DNA of 64,000 bases from Posidoniimonas polymericola (GCF_007859935.1 NZ_SJPO01000012.1:124001-188000); one strand, 5' to 3'; shown: positions 1 to 9,537, counted from the stretch's first letter. Numbers and translations are program-made. Notes: generated from the sequence alone by a model not told the origin.

Positions 1-36
1 ACACCCCCACTCACTTCGCCGCAACGGGAGGCGCGC

Positions 37-441
37 ATGCGTTTCGGACTCTACCTGTACCACCAGAAGGTCATTACCGCCGAACAACTGATCGACGCCG
101 TCGAGGAGCAGCAGCGACGCACCCCCCCGGTTGGGGAACTGGCGATCGAGGCCGGCCTGGTCTCGGTTCACAACCTGTTCGAAATCGTGCGGGCCCAGTC
201 GGGCGTCCGCAGAGACCGCTTCGGCACGATCGCCATGGAGATGGGTCTGATGTCGCAGACCGAACTCGCTGAGGTCCTGATGCGGCAGGCCGACCTCCGC
301 CCGCCGCTCCGCGAAATCCTCGTCGATCGAGGGATCCTCACGCACGAGTGCGCCGACGCCCACTACGACCACTTCCAGCGTCACATGGAGGATACTGGGG
401 TCTTCCAGATGCCCCACTCAAAACAGACGGCTGGCGCCTAG
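37..441 (+). CDS. GspE/PilB N-terminal-domain-like small protein
   Basis: A 134-residue soluble protein of unknown exact role. It contains two helical repeats of the kind found at the N-terminus of type II secretion/type IV pilus ATPases (GspE_N/MshEN): a segment with LIDAVEEQQ...GELAIEAGLV (about residues 18-44) and a second with FGTIAMEMGLMSQTELAEVL (about 62-81). No Walker ATPase domain follows, so it is a stand-alone module that may bind a nucleotide or a partner protein; that role is inference from the fold family. GGGAGG lies 5-10 bases before the ATG and supports this start. Two gene-length units downstream is a pseudopilin-like DUF1559 gene, but no secretion gene is in sight. The domain assignment is by repeat pattern only. 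Confidence 0.6.
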   Translation: MRFGLYLYHQKVITAEQLIDAVEEQQRRTPPVGELAIEAGLVSVHNLFEIVRAQSGVRRDRFGTIAMEMGLMSQTELAEVLMRQADLRPPLREILVDRGILTHECADAHYDHFQRHMEDTGVFQMPHSKQTAGA

Positions 442-550
442 CACTGCCGAGCTGCCTGCTAAGCTTGCCCCCCTCGTTGCTGGCGTCTATCCTGAGCTGT
501 TCGGGCGACCGGCAATGGTCGGCGCCGCTTTGTTGGACAGGCAGTTAGCT

Positions 551-994
551 ATGGCTCAGGTTCTTCGCAATCGGACGCTGCGGGCGGCATTGGTCGCCCT
601 CTATGCGCTCGTGGCGGGCCTGGATCAGGGGCTGCACTACCTTGCCCCTGCTGGGTCGTGCCACCAGCATTGCGACGCGGAACCGTGTCACGACGGCTGC
701 TGCCAGGACTCCGCATTTGCCGGGTGGCGTCAGTCCCGCGGCCAAGTCCTGACGGCTTCGTCGCCGCGGCGGGCCGCCTCCCCGGCCTGGGAACGGGGCG
801 ACTCGCCCCCCGCATCGCACGATTGCGTCATCTGCCAGTCGCTGCGGCAGTTGGTCGGCCACGCCAGCGCCGGATCGCAGTCGCTCGACTCTTGCTCGGC
901 CTCCAGCCCAGCGCTGCTCGGCTGCCCTGCCCAGGCCGAACGTCTTTCGCTAGGAACCCCGGCGGCCCGCGGCCCGCCAGCAGTCGTCGTTTGA
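551..994 (+). CDS. Cys/His-rich small exported or membrane protein (DUF2946-like)
   Basis: A protein of about 147 residues with an N-terminal hydrophobic helix (ALVALYALVAGLDQGLHYLA) followed by a Cys/His-rich segment (CHQHC, CHDGCC) and a second motif, HDCVICQSL, near residue 100. The HDCVICQ-type motif recalls DUF2946 proteins, which are found beside metal-handling genes; the family link is tentative. An in-frame start at 515 would add 12 residues, but the ATG at 551 sits directly before the hydrophobic helix and is preferred. The C-terminal 40 residues are low complexity. It is followed by a His/Asp-rich DUF1559 gene on the same strand, so the two may form a metal-responsive pair. No other function is evident. 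Confidence 0.5.
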   Translation: MAQVLRNRTLRAALVALYALVAGLDQGLHYLAPAGSCHQHCDAEPCHDGCCQDSAFAGWRQSRGQVLTASSPRRAASPAWERGDSPPASHDCVICQSLRQLVGHASAGSQSLDSCSASSPALLGCPAQAERLSLGTPAARGPPAVVV

Positions 995-1166
995 CGGCCT
1001 GCCTGGGCAGTTAACGTGAATCATGGGAGTTGGCGCCCTGCCCTCCCCTTCTGCGTTGCTGCGAATTTTTGCCGCCGGCGAGATCCGCCGCGGCAATCGG
1101 CGACGAGTCGCTCGCCGCCGTTCCTAGCCCCTAGCCGACGCCTCCTGCGCGTCAGGACTATCGATC

Positions 1167-1955
1167 ATGAATAAACGTGGTTTTACGCTTGTTGAGTTGT
1201 TGGTGGTGATCGCCGTGATTGGCGCGTTGATCTCCCTGCTGCTGCCCGCTGTCCAGGCCGCCCGCGGAGCCGCGCGGCGGACCCAGTGCGCGAACAACCT
1301 CAAGCAGCTCGGCATCGCGATCCACCTCTACGCCAACGATCATCGAGGCCGCTTCCCCGAAGTGGCTCACTCTGACCACGACCACGATCATGGGCACGAC
1401 GACCATGACGAGGATGAGGAGGAGGAAGACGAGCCCGTCTCGTGGGTCTACTCACTCGCCCCCTACACCGAGAAGACCGACAGCATCCGCATCTGCCCCG
1501 ACGACCTCCGGCCCGAGACCCTGCTCGACCGGCAGAGCGTCTCGAGCTACGCGTTCAATGCCTACCTCGTGATCAAGACCGACCCCCGGCCGTCCTACGA
1601 CGTGTCGGTCCGCAACCTGTTCGACCTGCCCCAGAGCCACAACACGATGATGCTGTTCGAGGCGCCCCCGGCCGAGCACCACGAGCACGACGGCGAAGAA
1701 GAAGAGGAGCACTCCTTCTTCGACCACGTCGACTCGCACGAGTGGTTCGTCGAGGAGGAAGGCCACGAGGACCACGACCACGACGACGAGGCCTCGGTGT
1801 TCGAGCGGATCCGCCACGACATCGCGATCGAACGGCACCAGGGGCAGTGCGCCAACTACCTGTTTGCCGACGGGCACGTGCACGCGGTTCCTGCGTCGCA
1901 GATCTCGGAGTGGGCCGCCGAGGGGTTCAACTTCGCCGAGCCGGCGCAGCCCTAG
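1167..1955 (+). CDS. DUF1559 pseudopilin-type protein with His/Asp/Glu-rich inserts
   Basis: A 262-residue member of the planctomycete-expanded DUF1559 family. The prepilin-like leader [18 protein letters not shown] is at residues 2-19, followed by the conserved [17 protein letters not shown] and the C-terminal H-X9-DG-type element around [11 protein letters not shown]. Processing by a prepilin peptidase at G/FTLVE is expected for the family. Two acidic/histidine blocks are unusual: residues about 68-89 ([18 protein letters not shown]) and about 170-208 ([12 protein letters not shown], then a second HEDHDHDDE run). Such blocks bind zinc or other divalent cations in metal chaperones and transporters. 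With the Cys/His-rich neighbour this suggests an envelope metal-binding role, which is inference. Start ATG at 1167. Confidence 0.85.
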   Translation: MNKRGFTLVELLVVIAVIGALISLLLPAVQAARGAARRTQCANNLKQLGIAIHLYANDHRGRFPEVAHSDHDHDHGHDDHDEDEEEEDEPVSWVYSLAPYTEKTDSIRICPDDLRPETLLDRQSVSSYAFNAYLVIKTDPRPSYDVSVRNLFDLPQSHNTMMLFEAPPAEHHEHDGEEEEEHSFFDHVDSHEWFVEEEGHEDHDHDDEASVFERIRHDIAIERHQGQCANYLFADGHVHAVPASQISEWAAEGFNFAEPAQP

Positions 1956-1976
1956 CCGAGTCCGCGACGCGGCCGG

Positions 1977-3308
1977 CTAGCCGACCCGGTCGATCGCTTC
2001 GGCGAGCAGTTCGGGCAGGTTCCGCAGGTCGCGCATGTCGTCGGCAACGCGGGGGTGCACAAACAGCCGCACCCGTTTGACGTAGTCGTCGAACTGCTCG
2101 CGGGCCAGGGTCCGCACGACCGGCGACACGTCGCCCAGCCGGCGGTAGGCGCGCTGCTTGGCGAAGTAGACGTCGATGTTGAACTCGACCTCCAGCCCAA
2201 CCGGCGGGGCGTCGAACAGCACCTCGTGCGGGGCGACCACGCGTGACATCGCGGTGCTCGCGACCGACGCGAACTGCTCGGCGACCGCCGAGAGCCACGG
2301 GAACGGCTTGCGGGCGAGCCTAGCGTACAGGTGCGGCTCCTCGAACAGGCTGTACTGGGCGAGCCGCTTGTAGAGCCGCCGGCTAGGGCCGAACAGCCCG
2401 TCGAGCAGTTCGGCGGCGGGTCCGTCGCCGGCGGCGGCGCACATCGCGTCGATCATCGGCAGCTCGGTCATCCGGAACAGCGAGTCCATGTCGAGCGATC
2501 CGCTCAGCAGGTAGAACGCCCGCTGCAGCATGGCGGTCGCCGCGCGGACGGCGTGGTGCCAGTAGACCTCGCTGAACATGACGTAGCGGGCGAAGACCAT
2601 CATCTCCGCGGCGGTCTTGCCCTTGTCGGTGATGGCCATGCCGTCGCCGGCCTCGTTCAGGCAGAGGCTCTGGATCAGGCGGCCGCGGTCGAAGTTCTGG
2701 CCGTAGGGGACGCCGGCGTGCAGGCTGTCGCGCATCAGGTAGTCGACCTTGTCGACGTCCAGCGGCCCGGAGAGCATCGACTTGAGGATCTTGCTCTTGC
2801 GGTCGGTTGGCTTGCCCGAGAGCAGCGTCACGACGTCCCGCGGGTTGACGCCCCAGTCGTCGCGCAGGCAATCGGCGACCTCGCCCTCGAGCAGGAAGCT
2901 GTTGGCGAACAGCTCGTGGTCCGGGGTCTGCGGCAGGCGGATGTCTTCGATCGGGTGGCAGAACGGCCAGTGCCCCAAGTCGTGCAGCAACGCCGAGACC
3001 AGGAACAGCTCGGCGTCCTGCACGCTTACCACGGCGGTGAAGCGGTCGTCGCAGGCCAGCCGGGTGAGGTAGTCGAGCGCCGAGCGGAACACGCCCAGCG
3101 AGTGCTCGTGGCGGGTGTGGTTGGCCGCCGGGTAGACGTGGGCCACCAGGCCGAGCTGGCTGATTCGCGAGAGCCGGCGGAACTCGGGCGTGTCAATCAA
3201 CTGCCGGACGCGGGGCGTGAGCGGCACGTCGGTGTGCGGCGGGATCCGCACCAGGCTGGCTCCGCCGCGGAGGCTCGCGAGTTCGGGGATGTCGAGCAGC
3301 TTAGACAC
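1977..3308 (-). CDS. HD-domain phosphohydrolase (dGTPase/SAMHD1-like)
   Basis: A 443-residue cytosolic metal-dependent phosphohydrolase. The HD signature is visible as NHTRHEHSLGVFRSALDYL (first His), then SALLHDLGHWPFCHPIED (the HD pair and following His) and a distal Asp in DKVDYLMRDS. This order and length match the YdhJ/dGTPase-like HD superfamily proteins, which hydrolyse (d)NTPs or related phosphoesters; the substrate cannot be read from sequence. The final third is a helical tail without a recognised domain. It lies 40 bp downstream of the zinc-ribbon membrane protein on the same strand and could be cotranscribed with it. Confidence 0.85.
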   Translation of the reverse strand: MSKLLDIPELASLRGGASLVRIPPHTDVPLTPRVRQLIDTPEFRRLSRISQLGLVAHVYPAANHTRHEHSLGVFRSALDYLTRLACDDRFTAVVSVQDAELFLVSALLHDLGHWPFCHPIEDIRLPQTPDHELFANSFLLEGEVADCLRDDWGVNPRDVVTLLSGKPTDRKSKILKSMLSGPLDVDKVDYLMRDSLHAGVPYGQNFDRGRLIQSLCLNEAGDGMAITDKGKTAAEMMVFARYVMFSEVYWHHAVRAATAMLQRAFYLLSGSLDMDSLFRMTELPMIDAMCAAAGDGPAAELLDGLFGPSRRLYKRLAQYSLFEEPHLYARLARKPFPWLSAVAEQFASVASTAMSRVVAPHEVLFDAPPVGLEVEFNIDVYFAKQRAYRRLGDVSPVVRTLAREQFDDYVKRVRLFVHPRVADDMRDLRNLPELLAEAIDRVG

Positions 3309-3348
3309 GGGGCCCGTGGTTTCAGAGGAAGCGTGTGCGGGCCGACGG

Positions 3349-4044
3349 CTACGCCCCGAGCCCGGGGAGGGCCGGCAGGTCCATCACCAGCCGGAGGACA
3401 ATCGTGACGACAAAGTAGAACGCCGCCAGCAGGGTCGCGCTGATCGGCTCTAGGTCGAACGCCACAAAGGCGGCCAGCCCGCCAATCCCCAGCGCAAACC
3501 CGGCCGCGAAGAACGTGTAGACCATGTCGAGATCTCGGATGGGCCAGTCGCCGCCGCCGAAGTAGTAGCCGACATAGCAGTAGACGCCCCACCCCAGAGC
3601 GAACGCCAGCCCGCAGCCGGCCGCCCGCAGCCAGGCCTCGCCACCGCTGTACGGCTGCAGCTCGCTGTCGCGGAGGATCGGGTAGCCGGCCCAGGCGAGC
3701 AGCGGGCCGAGCAGCACGGCCCCGCCCGCGAGCACCCACTCGTCCGGCGACTGACCGCGGAGCAGGAACGCGCCGAGCAGCATCAGCAGCACCACGCCGC
3801 CGACGGCCGACGCCATGATCGGGTTGAACTTGGCGTCCTTGTACTTGGCGGTCTTGAGGACCGAACGCCCCTTGGCGTCCTTGGGGCCGCTGGTCTCGTC
3901 CGGGGCGTGGATGACCACCTGGTCTTCCAGCTTCGGGATCTCCATGACCGTCTTGCACTGCGGGCACGGCCCCTTCTGACCAGAGAACTTGTCGCTGACC
4001 TTGAATCGCTTGTGGCAGCCCGGGCAGGTGACGTCTATCGGCAT
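3349..4044 (-). CDS. Zinc-ribbon multi-pass membrane protein
   Basis: A 231-residue protein with an N-terminal CXXC-X16-CXXC zinc ribbon (CPGCHKRFKVSDKFSGQKGP followed by CPQC; residues 8-30), a linker, and about five hydrophobic segments from residue 75 on (for example ASAVGGVVLLMLLGAFLL). Stand-alone ribbon-plus-membrane proteins of this kind are common in planctomycetes and mostly uncharacterised. No catalytic motif is visible. The ribbon would face the cytoplasm if the N-terminus stays inside. It is upstream of the HD gene (40 bp) and may be its operon partner. Confidence 0.65.
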   Translation of the reverse strand: MPIDVTCPGCHKRFKVSDKFSGQKGPCPQCKTVMEIPKLEDQVVIHAPDETSGPKDAKGRSVLKTAKYKDAKFNPIMASAVGGVVLLMLLGAFLLRGQSPDEWVLAGGAVLLGPLLAWAGYPILRDSELQPYSGGEAWLRAAGCGLAFALGWGVYCYVGYYFGGGDWPIRDLDMVYTFFAAGFALGIGGLAAFVAFDLEPISATLLAAFYFVVTIVLRLVMDLPALPGLGA

Positions 4045-4141
4045 GGGATCAGCAGCAACCGCCGTCGGAGCGGTTCATCGAGTAGGTGGCGGCGAGACAC
4101 GTTGACTCGCCGGCGAGGAAGGACACGCGCCGCGTCGGCGC

Positions 4142-4636
4142 CTAGTTATCATAGTCCTTCAGCTCGTCCTCGTGGATCAAATGGAACCCCTTCGACTCGA
4201 GGGTCTCGAGGGTGTGTTCGATGTTGTCCACCATCAGCGCGACCGCGGGCCGCCCGGTGGGACGCACGATCAGCGGGTAGACCTGCGAGATATTAATCTC
4301 CGCGGCCAGCAGCGCCGTGCAGACCTGCAGCATCGGCTGGGGCGAGTCGGGCAACTCGACCCCCACGAGGTCCGACTCGACAATCGCCAGACCGGCCCGT
4401 TCGAGGATCTCCCGCCCGATTTCGGGATCGCTGAGCAGGAAGCGGACCAGGGCGCACTCGGTCGAGTCGGAGATGGTCAACGCGACAATCCGCACGTTGC
4501 TCCCCTCGAACCGCCTGACAACCTCCATCAGCTGCCCCACGCGGTTCTCGAGGAAGACCGTGAACTGGCGGATAGTTGGGTAGTCCCGACCACGAGCGGT
4601 CATGAAGTCGGAACCGAGTCCTTCGCCCGTGCTCAT
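4142..4636 (-). CDS. Tandem ACT-domain protein
   Basis: A 164-residue soluble regulator-type protein with two ACT folds. The first covers about residues 20-90, starting IRQFTVFLENRVGQLMEVV, the typical ligand-site beginning with a Gly-rich turn. The second covers about 95-150 (LLAAEINISQVYPLIV). ACT pairs bind amino acids and control amino-acid metabolism enzymes; stand-alone pairs like this resemble the small-subunit/regulatory type rather than an enzyme. The target is unknown because no amino-acid biosynthesis gene is adjacent. The start at 4636 leaves a 20-residue N-terminal extension; an internal Met at residue 12 is a possible alternative. Confidence 0.75.
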   Translation of the reverse strand: MSTGEGLGSDFMTARGRDYPTIRQFTVFLENRVGQLMEVVRRFEGSNVRIVALTISDSTECALVRFLLSDPEIGREILERAGLAIVESDLVGVELPDSPQPMLQVCTALLAAEINISQVYPLIVRPTGRPAVALMVDNIEHTLETLESKGFHLIHEDELKDYDN

Positions 4637-4796
4637 AACGGTTGCCCTGTTGGATCCTAAGAAGCTAAAACGGGGTGACGCGGTGGGCCGGCCCGTTTCG
4701 CCATGCCCTGCAAAACGGCCGCAAGTGTAAGCAATGAAAGGCCTTGTTGCAACTCGGCCGCCGCCCCACGCCCCCTCCCCGACCCCACTTGGCTGG

Positions 4797-5183
4797 ATGT
4801 CCCGCGAGTTTCAATTCGACCTGACGGTCCGCTACTACGAGGTCGACGCCCAGGGCGTCGTGCACCACGCGAACTACCTCAAGTACCTCGAGATCGCCCG
4901 GATCGAGCAGTTCAGGTCGGCCGGATACGACTACGCCGAGTTCGAACGCAGCGGCCTGATGCTGGTGGTGAACAAGATCGCCTGCAAGTACCACCGCCCC
5001 GCCCGCTTTGGCGACACGCTCACCATCTGGCTGCGGACCGAGCGCGCCCGCGGCGCCCGCATCGATCACGTCTACGAGGTCAAGCGGGGCGGCGAGCTGC
5101 TGGCCGAGGCGACCAGCACCATCGCCTGCATCGACCGCGACGGCCGCGTGCAGCGGATCCCCGAGTACCTAGAAATCGAGTAG
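4797..5183 (+). CDS. Acyl-CoA thioesterase, YbgC/FadM (4-hydroxybenzoyl-CoA thioesterase) family
   Basis: A hotdog-fold thioesterase of 128 residues. The signature is VRYYEVDAQGVVHHANYLKY, with the catalytic Asp in the YEVDAQGVVHH loop, as in YbgC and 4-hydroxybenzoyl-CoA thioesterases. It would hydrolyse acyl-CoA or acyl-ACP thioesters in the cytoplasm. The open frame extends to 4734 but the preceding 21 residues are Pro-rich and not family-like, so the ATG at 4797 is chosen; it gives the usual family length. It is divergent from the ACT-domain gene. A large palindromic repeat lies just downstream. Confidence 0.85.
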   Translation: MSREFQFDLTVRYYEVDAQGVVHHANYLKYLEIARIEQFRSAGYDYAEFERSGLMLVVNKIACKYHRPARFGDTLTIWLRTERARGARIDHVYEVKRGGELLAEATSTIACIDRDGRVQRIPEYLEIE

Positions 5184-5250
5184 GCGCTGGCTAGAGGGCG
5201 CTGGCCGCTAGGTCCTGAGACTTGGCTCTGCTTCATATTCATAAACATAG

Positions 5251-5360
5251 CGAGGGTGCCCGGGGCGCTCCGCGCTAGCGGAAGCCCCGGACTGTTGAGC
5301 CTGCCTCACGAGTAGCTCTCGGGGGCTTCCCTGCGGGAGCGCCCCCGGCACCCGCTCTCG
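5251..5360. repeat. Imperfect intergenic palindrome
   Basis: Two GC-rich arms, about 5251-5290 and 5317-5360, are inverted copies of each other with mismatches. Both carry the core GGGTGCC-GGGG-GCTCC and GGAAGCCCC. The spacer holds CTGTTGAGCCTGCC. The element fills the gap between the thioesterase and PfpI genes. It looks like a mobile-palindrome (REP-like) element of the type common in this phylum. A transcription attenuator is possible, but there is no T-run. Confidence 0.6.
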
Positions 5361-5436
5361 AATTGCTGGTAAACTCTACCCCAACAATCCAGCGCGCTCC
5401 AACTAGCGCCCCACACCCTCTACCCACCCATCAAGC

Positions 5437-6024
5437 ATGCCCAAGAAAATCCTCGTTCTCGCCGGCGACTTTGTAGAAGATTACGAAGTGATGGTCCCGT
5501 TCCAGATGCTGCTGATGCTCGGCTACGAGGTCCACGCGGTCTGCCCGAACAAAAAGGCCGGCGAGGTAGTCGCGACCGCCATCCACGACTTCGAGGGCGA
5601 CCAGACCTACACCGAGAAGCGGGGGCACAACTTTGCCCTCAACGCCGACTTCGCCGCCGCCAAGGCAGACGACTACGCGGCGTTGGTGCTGCCCGGCGGC
5701 CGCGCGCCCGAGTACCTGCGGCTCGACCCGGCGGTGATCAAGCTGATCCAGGACTTCAACGCCGCCGGCAAGCCAATCGCCGCCACCTGCCACGCCGCCC
5801 AGCTGCTCGCCGCGGCCGACGTGGTCCGCGGCAAGAAGTGCCAGGCCTACCCCGCCTGCAAACCCGACGTGCTGTTGGCCGGCGGCGAGTGGGACGAGCC
5901 CTCCGCCGGGCTCGACAGCGCGTGCGTCGATCAGAACCTGGTGACGGCGCCGGCCTGGCCCGCCAACCCGGCGTGGATCCGGGCGTTGGCGGACACGCTG
6001 GGGGCGTCGATTTCGCTCGGCTGA
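5437..6024 (+). CDS. DJ-1/PfpI family protein (glutamine amidotransferase-like)
   Basis: A 195-residue class I amidotransferase-fold protein. The nucleophile elbow is [10 protein letters not shown] with the Cys at about residue 117, and the conserved acidic residue lies near the N-terminus in GDFVEDYEV. These are the DJ-1/PfpI signatures (stress chaperone, deglycase or protease activities reported in the family). The glyoxalase- or protease-type His after Cys (CH) is present. Length is normal for the family and the protein is cytosolic. The exact substrate cannot be assigned. It stands alone on the plus strand after the palindromic repeat. Confidence 0.85.
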   Translation: MPKKILVLAGDFVEDYEVMVPFQMLLMLGYEVHAVCPNKKAGEVVATAIHDFEGDQTYTEKRGHNFALNADFAAAKADDYAALVLPGGRAPEYLRLDPAVIKLIQDFNAAGKPIAATCHAAQLLAAADVVRGKKCQAYPACKPDVLLAGGEWDEPSAGLDSACVDQNLVTAPAWPANPAWIRALADTLGASISLG

Positions 6025-6322
6025 ACGGGCGACGGTGGATAGCGATCATCAGCGGGGTCACCCCGGCGTGCGCGGGACGATGAAGCCGGCGCCGTTTGGC
6101 AGCTCTTGAATCTGACCGAGGTTATGACAAGCTCAGCTGGTTGGTCCCTTTTCTCTAGCGCAGCGGCCGATGCATCCTGAACGGCAAACGGTCTCTGCGA
6201 ATTGCGCCGCGAGCCTGCCCTGAGCTGCCTCGACGCCTCCGCACGCGATCACTACGGTTGACAATCCAAATTGCCGAGGCCGGCCAGAGACTCACTACGG
6301 CTTAGCCACCGTCCTGCTCGTC

Positions 6323-8722
6323 CTACTGCTCGAGGGTGATCGTGACCTTGTCAATTTTCCCTGTGAAGCGGCTTGAGTGCTCGTCGTAGTCGGACGAGAC
6401 AGGCGTCTCCCGGTCGACGCCCACGTTAGCGGTCTCGTCGGCAGACCAGATCGCGAATTGGGTCTTCTCGACCTTGCCCGATCCGACCTTCTTGCCATCG
6501 ATCAGGAGCGTAGCCGTGCCCCCCGCGCCGAGTTTCTGCTGGCCGTCCGACGACTGGCCGGCGTAATCGAACTCGAGCTTGATTGTGGCCTGCTTCTTCG
6601 GCAGGGCCTCGTCGGATTTAATGGTGTAAGAGTCGAGGCCCAGGAAGTTGTACGTGTAGACCGGCTTGCCCTGTTGCACGTACAGACTCCAGCCGCCGAA
6701 GCGGCCGCCCTGGCTCACGATCACGCCGGCCGCGTCGCCTTCGGTGTTGTCAATCTGGGCGACTATCTCGAACGACGTGTTCTTGGTGTCGATGAAATCA
6801 TTCTCCGGCAGGAAGCCGAGGCCCTCGTAGACGGTGAGCGACTTGCGGTCGCCCATCAGCGTCGGCCTGCCGGCCAGCTTCGCATTGACCCGGAGCTGGC
6901 GGCGGTCGTCGAGCGGCAACACCTTATATTTGACCGCCTCGGACAGGAACATCTCCTGGAGCTCCTTGAGCTTCTCAGGACGCTCGTCGGCGAGGTTGTT
7001 GGCCATGCTGAAGTCCTCGGTGACATGGTACAGCTCCCAGTCGTCGTTCTCGAACGTATTGCGCGGCGGCGCCCAAGGGTACATGTGCACCGTTCCAGCG
7101 AACCAGCCGTCGTAGTACAAGCCGCGGTTGCCCATGATCTCGAAGTACTGCACGAGGTGGCGGTCGGCGGCCTCGGCGTCGTCGAACGAGTAGGCCATGC
7201 TCACCCCCTCCATTGGCCGCTGGCCGACGCCGTTCACGGTCCGCGGCTGAGGGAGGCCGGCCGCTTCGAGGATGGTGGGCGCGATGTCGATCACGTGGTG
7301 CCACTGGTCGCGCAGCTCCCCCTTGGCCTTGATTCCGTTGGGCCAGTGGACGACCGTCCCCTGCCGTGTGCCGCCGTAGTTGGCCGGCACCTGCTTGGTC
7401 CACATAAACGGCGAGTCGAAGCAGACCGCCCATCCGGCCGCCATGTGTGGGTAGGTGCTGGGGCCGCCCCACTCGTCGTAGTGCTTGAGCATGTCGGGGA
7501 CCGTCTCCTCGACGCCGTTGAAGTAGGTCATCTCGTTGTACATGCCGATCATCCCCCCTTCGGCGCTGGTCCCGTTGTCGCCGGCCATAAACACGATCAG
7601 CGTGTTATCCAGCTCGCCCATCTTCTCAACCGCATCGATCAGCCGACCGATTTCGGCGTCGGTCATGTCGAGGAAAGCGGCGAACACTTCCGCCTGCCGC
7701 GAGAACAGCTTCCGCTCGTCGTCGGAGAGGTCGTCCCAGTCCTTGATGTCCTTCGGCTTGTCAGCTAGCTCCGCGTCCGCCGGGATCACGCCGAGACGCT
7801 TCTGGTTCTCGAAGATCCGCTTGCGGATGACATCCCACCCCTCGTCGAAGGCGCCCTTGTGCTTGTCTATGTACGACTGGGGAACATGGTGCGGCGCGTG
7901 CGTCGCGCCGGGGGCGAAGTAAACGAAGAACGGCTTGTCAGGCGTGAGTGACTGTTGCGAGCGCACCCAGTTGATCGCTTGGGTGGTCATGTCGTTCATG
8001 AAGTGGTAGTCCGGGTCCCCCTTCGCCGGGTCGTCGACCGGCGTGACGCCGTCGTAGATAGCGGGCGACCATTGATTGGTCTCGCCCCCGAGGAACCCGT
8101 AGAACTTGTCGAACCCGGAGAGCGTCGGCCAGCGGGTGAGCGGACCCGAGGGGCTGATCTCCCAGGCCGCTACCTCGTGGCACTTGCCGAAGTGGGCCGT
8201 GCTGTAGCCGTTCAGGCGAAGCGTCTCGGGGAGCTTAGCGCAGCTCTCCGGTAGCTTGCCGGTCTGCCCAGGAAACGAAGTGGCGATCTCGGTGATCGAC
8301 CCCATGTTGACGCTGTGGTGGTTACGGCCGGTCAGCAGCGCCTGCCGCGTCGGGGAGCAGAGCGCCGTAGAGTGAAACTGGTTGTACATCAGCCCGTTCT
8401 TCGCCAGGCGGTCGAACGAGGGCGTCTGGGTGACGCCGCCGAACGCGCTGGTCCCGCCGAATCCGAGGTCGTCGATCAAGATGATCATCACGTTTGGCGC
8501 GTCCTTGGGCGCCTTTACCTCGAACACCGGCGGCGCCTTGGCGTCGCGGGCGTCGAGCGTGTGGATCGGCGGCTGCCACGGCGCGGCGATAGGAAGGTCA
8601 CGTCGGTTGACGGGGACTTCGTAGTCGTTTTCCTGAGCTCCCGATGGAGTCGCGATGAGAGCAGCAACGATTGTCGCTAAGCATGTTCGAATTAGAGCAA
8701 GACGAGAAAGTGATGTAGTCAC
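6323..8722 (-). CDS. Secreted arylsulfatase
   Basis: A 799-residue sulfatase of the alkaline-phosphatase superfamily. The formylglycine motif CSPTRQALLTGR (Cys about residue 122) is complete, and the N-terminal metal site appears as IILIDDLGFGG. The GTG at 8722 is chosen: GGAG sits 7 bases upstream, and it opens directly into a signal peptide (SLSRLALIRTCLATIVAALI, then TPSGA cleavage). A longer ATG-started frame from 8782 adds 20 non-signal residues. After the catalytic core, residues about 640-799 form a beta-rich extra domain (a SQGGRFGGWSLYVQQGKP stretch) as in AtsA-type arylsulfatases. It needs activation by a formylglycine-generating enzyme or anSME, neither seen here. It probably releases sulfate from marine polysaccharides in the periplasm. 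Confidence 0.92.
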   Translation of the reverse strand: MTTSLSRLALIRTCLATIVAALIATPSGAQENDYEVPVNRRDLPIAAPWQPPIHTLDARDAKAPPVFEVKAPKDAPNVMIILIDDLGFGGTSAFGGVTQTPSFDRLAKNGLMYNQFHSTALCSPTRQALLTGRNHHSVNMGSITEIATSFPGQTGKLPESCAKLPETLRLNGYSTAHFGKCHEVAAWEISPSGPLTRWPTLSGFDKFYGFLGGETNQWSPAIYDGVTPVDDPAKGDPDYHFMNDMTTQAINWVRSQQSLTPDKPFFVYFAPGATHAPHHVPQSYIDKHKGAFDEGWDVIRKRIFENQKRLGVIPADAELADKPKDIKDWDDLSDDERKLFSRQAEVFAAFLDMTDAEIGRLIDAVEKMGELDNTLIVFMAGDNGTSAEGGMIGMYNEMTYFNGVEETVPDMLKHYDEWGGPSTYPHMAAGWAVCFDSPFMWTKQVPANYGGTRQGTVVHWPNGIKAKGELRDQWHHVIDIAPTILEAAGLPQPRTVNGVGQRPMEGVSMAYSFDDAEAADRHLVQYFEIMGNRGLYYDGWFAGTVHMYPWAPPRNTFENDDWELYHVTEDFSMANNLADERPEKLKELQEMFLSEAVKYKVLPLDDRRQLRVNAKLAGRPTLMGDRKSLTVYEGLGFLPENDFIDTKNTSFEIVAQIDNTEGDAAGVIVSQGGRFGGWSLYVQQGKPVYTYNFLGLDSYTIKSDEALPKKQATIKLEFDYAGQSSDGQQKLGAGGTATLLIDGKKVGSGKVEKTQFAIWSADETANVGVDRETPVSSDYDEHSSRFTGKIDKVTITLEQ

Positions 8723-9513
8723 GATAGAGCTCCGGCACTGTGATGTGGTCGTTCGGAAGAATATGGCCATTCGGCTTCCCATTACCGGGGGGCAATTTCT
8801 CGATAGGTCGCTTGGTTTGGCAGTTTATTGATGACTGCGCGGCGAATGAGCCCCTGATTTCCGGCTTCGCAGCACGAAACCGGCCTCCCGACGGTCGGCC
8901 TCGGCTCATTGGCGGCGCAGGGATCGATAGGACTGTGGCGAAGAACGCGACAAACGGCTGCGGTATTGCCCCCCCAGCAGCTGAAGTGTAGCTCCCACCG
9001 CATATTGGCGGAGTCATTTAACTGGCGGAATCACTCAAGTAGTCCGGTATGAACCTGCGCCTGCCAGGGTCTGCTGTCGTCGGAAATTCTAAGGCTGGGC
9101 CACCCGCTGCGTCAAAGCGTTCGGCACAACTGGGCGAGGTGTCCCCAACCTCAGCGACCTTGAGTCTCGTTCTTGGTGCACCGGCGCGACGCTGCTGCGC
9201 GGGCTGAGACTCGAAGAACACCGGGCGGAGCCAGTGGCGCCCGATCGAGGCCAGGAGCAGGAAGACGCAGAGAGCGCAGAGTGCTGGCGTGCCTAACTTC
9301 TCTCTGCAATCTCTGCTGCCTCCTGTTCCCAGCGTCAACGGCCGACCTGGCCCGCCGACAAACTCCCGATTTCTTTGTAGAGACGCTCCGCTCCGCGCGG
9401 TCCAATGAGAGTGGCGAGGGTTCCCTGCAGGGCCAGGCCGCGAGTTCGTTCTGGGTAGCTACCGGCGGAAGCCGGCAGTTTGCGGGGTCGGTGCGCGCGC
9501 TGGGGGCACTGAA

Positions 9514-9537
9514 AACCTCCGGCTTCCACCGGAGGTT
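9514..9537. repeat. Short hairpin AACCTCCGG / CCGGAGGTT
   Basis: A perfect 9-bp stem (9514-9522 and 9529-9537) with a 6-base loop. A related but inverted GGCGGAAGCCGG element lies about 45 bases upstream. It resembles a REP-type unit. No gene is adjacent on either side. Confidence 0.5.

Noticed and set aside
9514-9537. Intrinsic terminator
   Set aside because: The stem is short and lacks a T-run, and no gene ends nearby on either strand.
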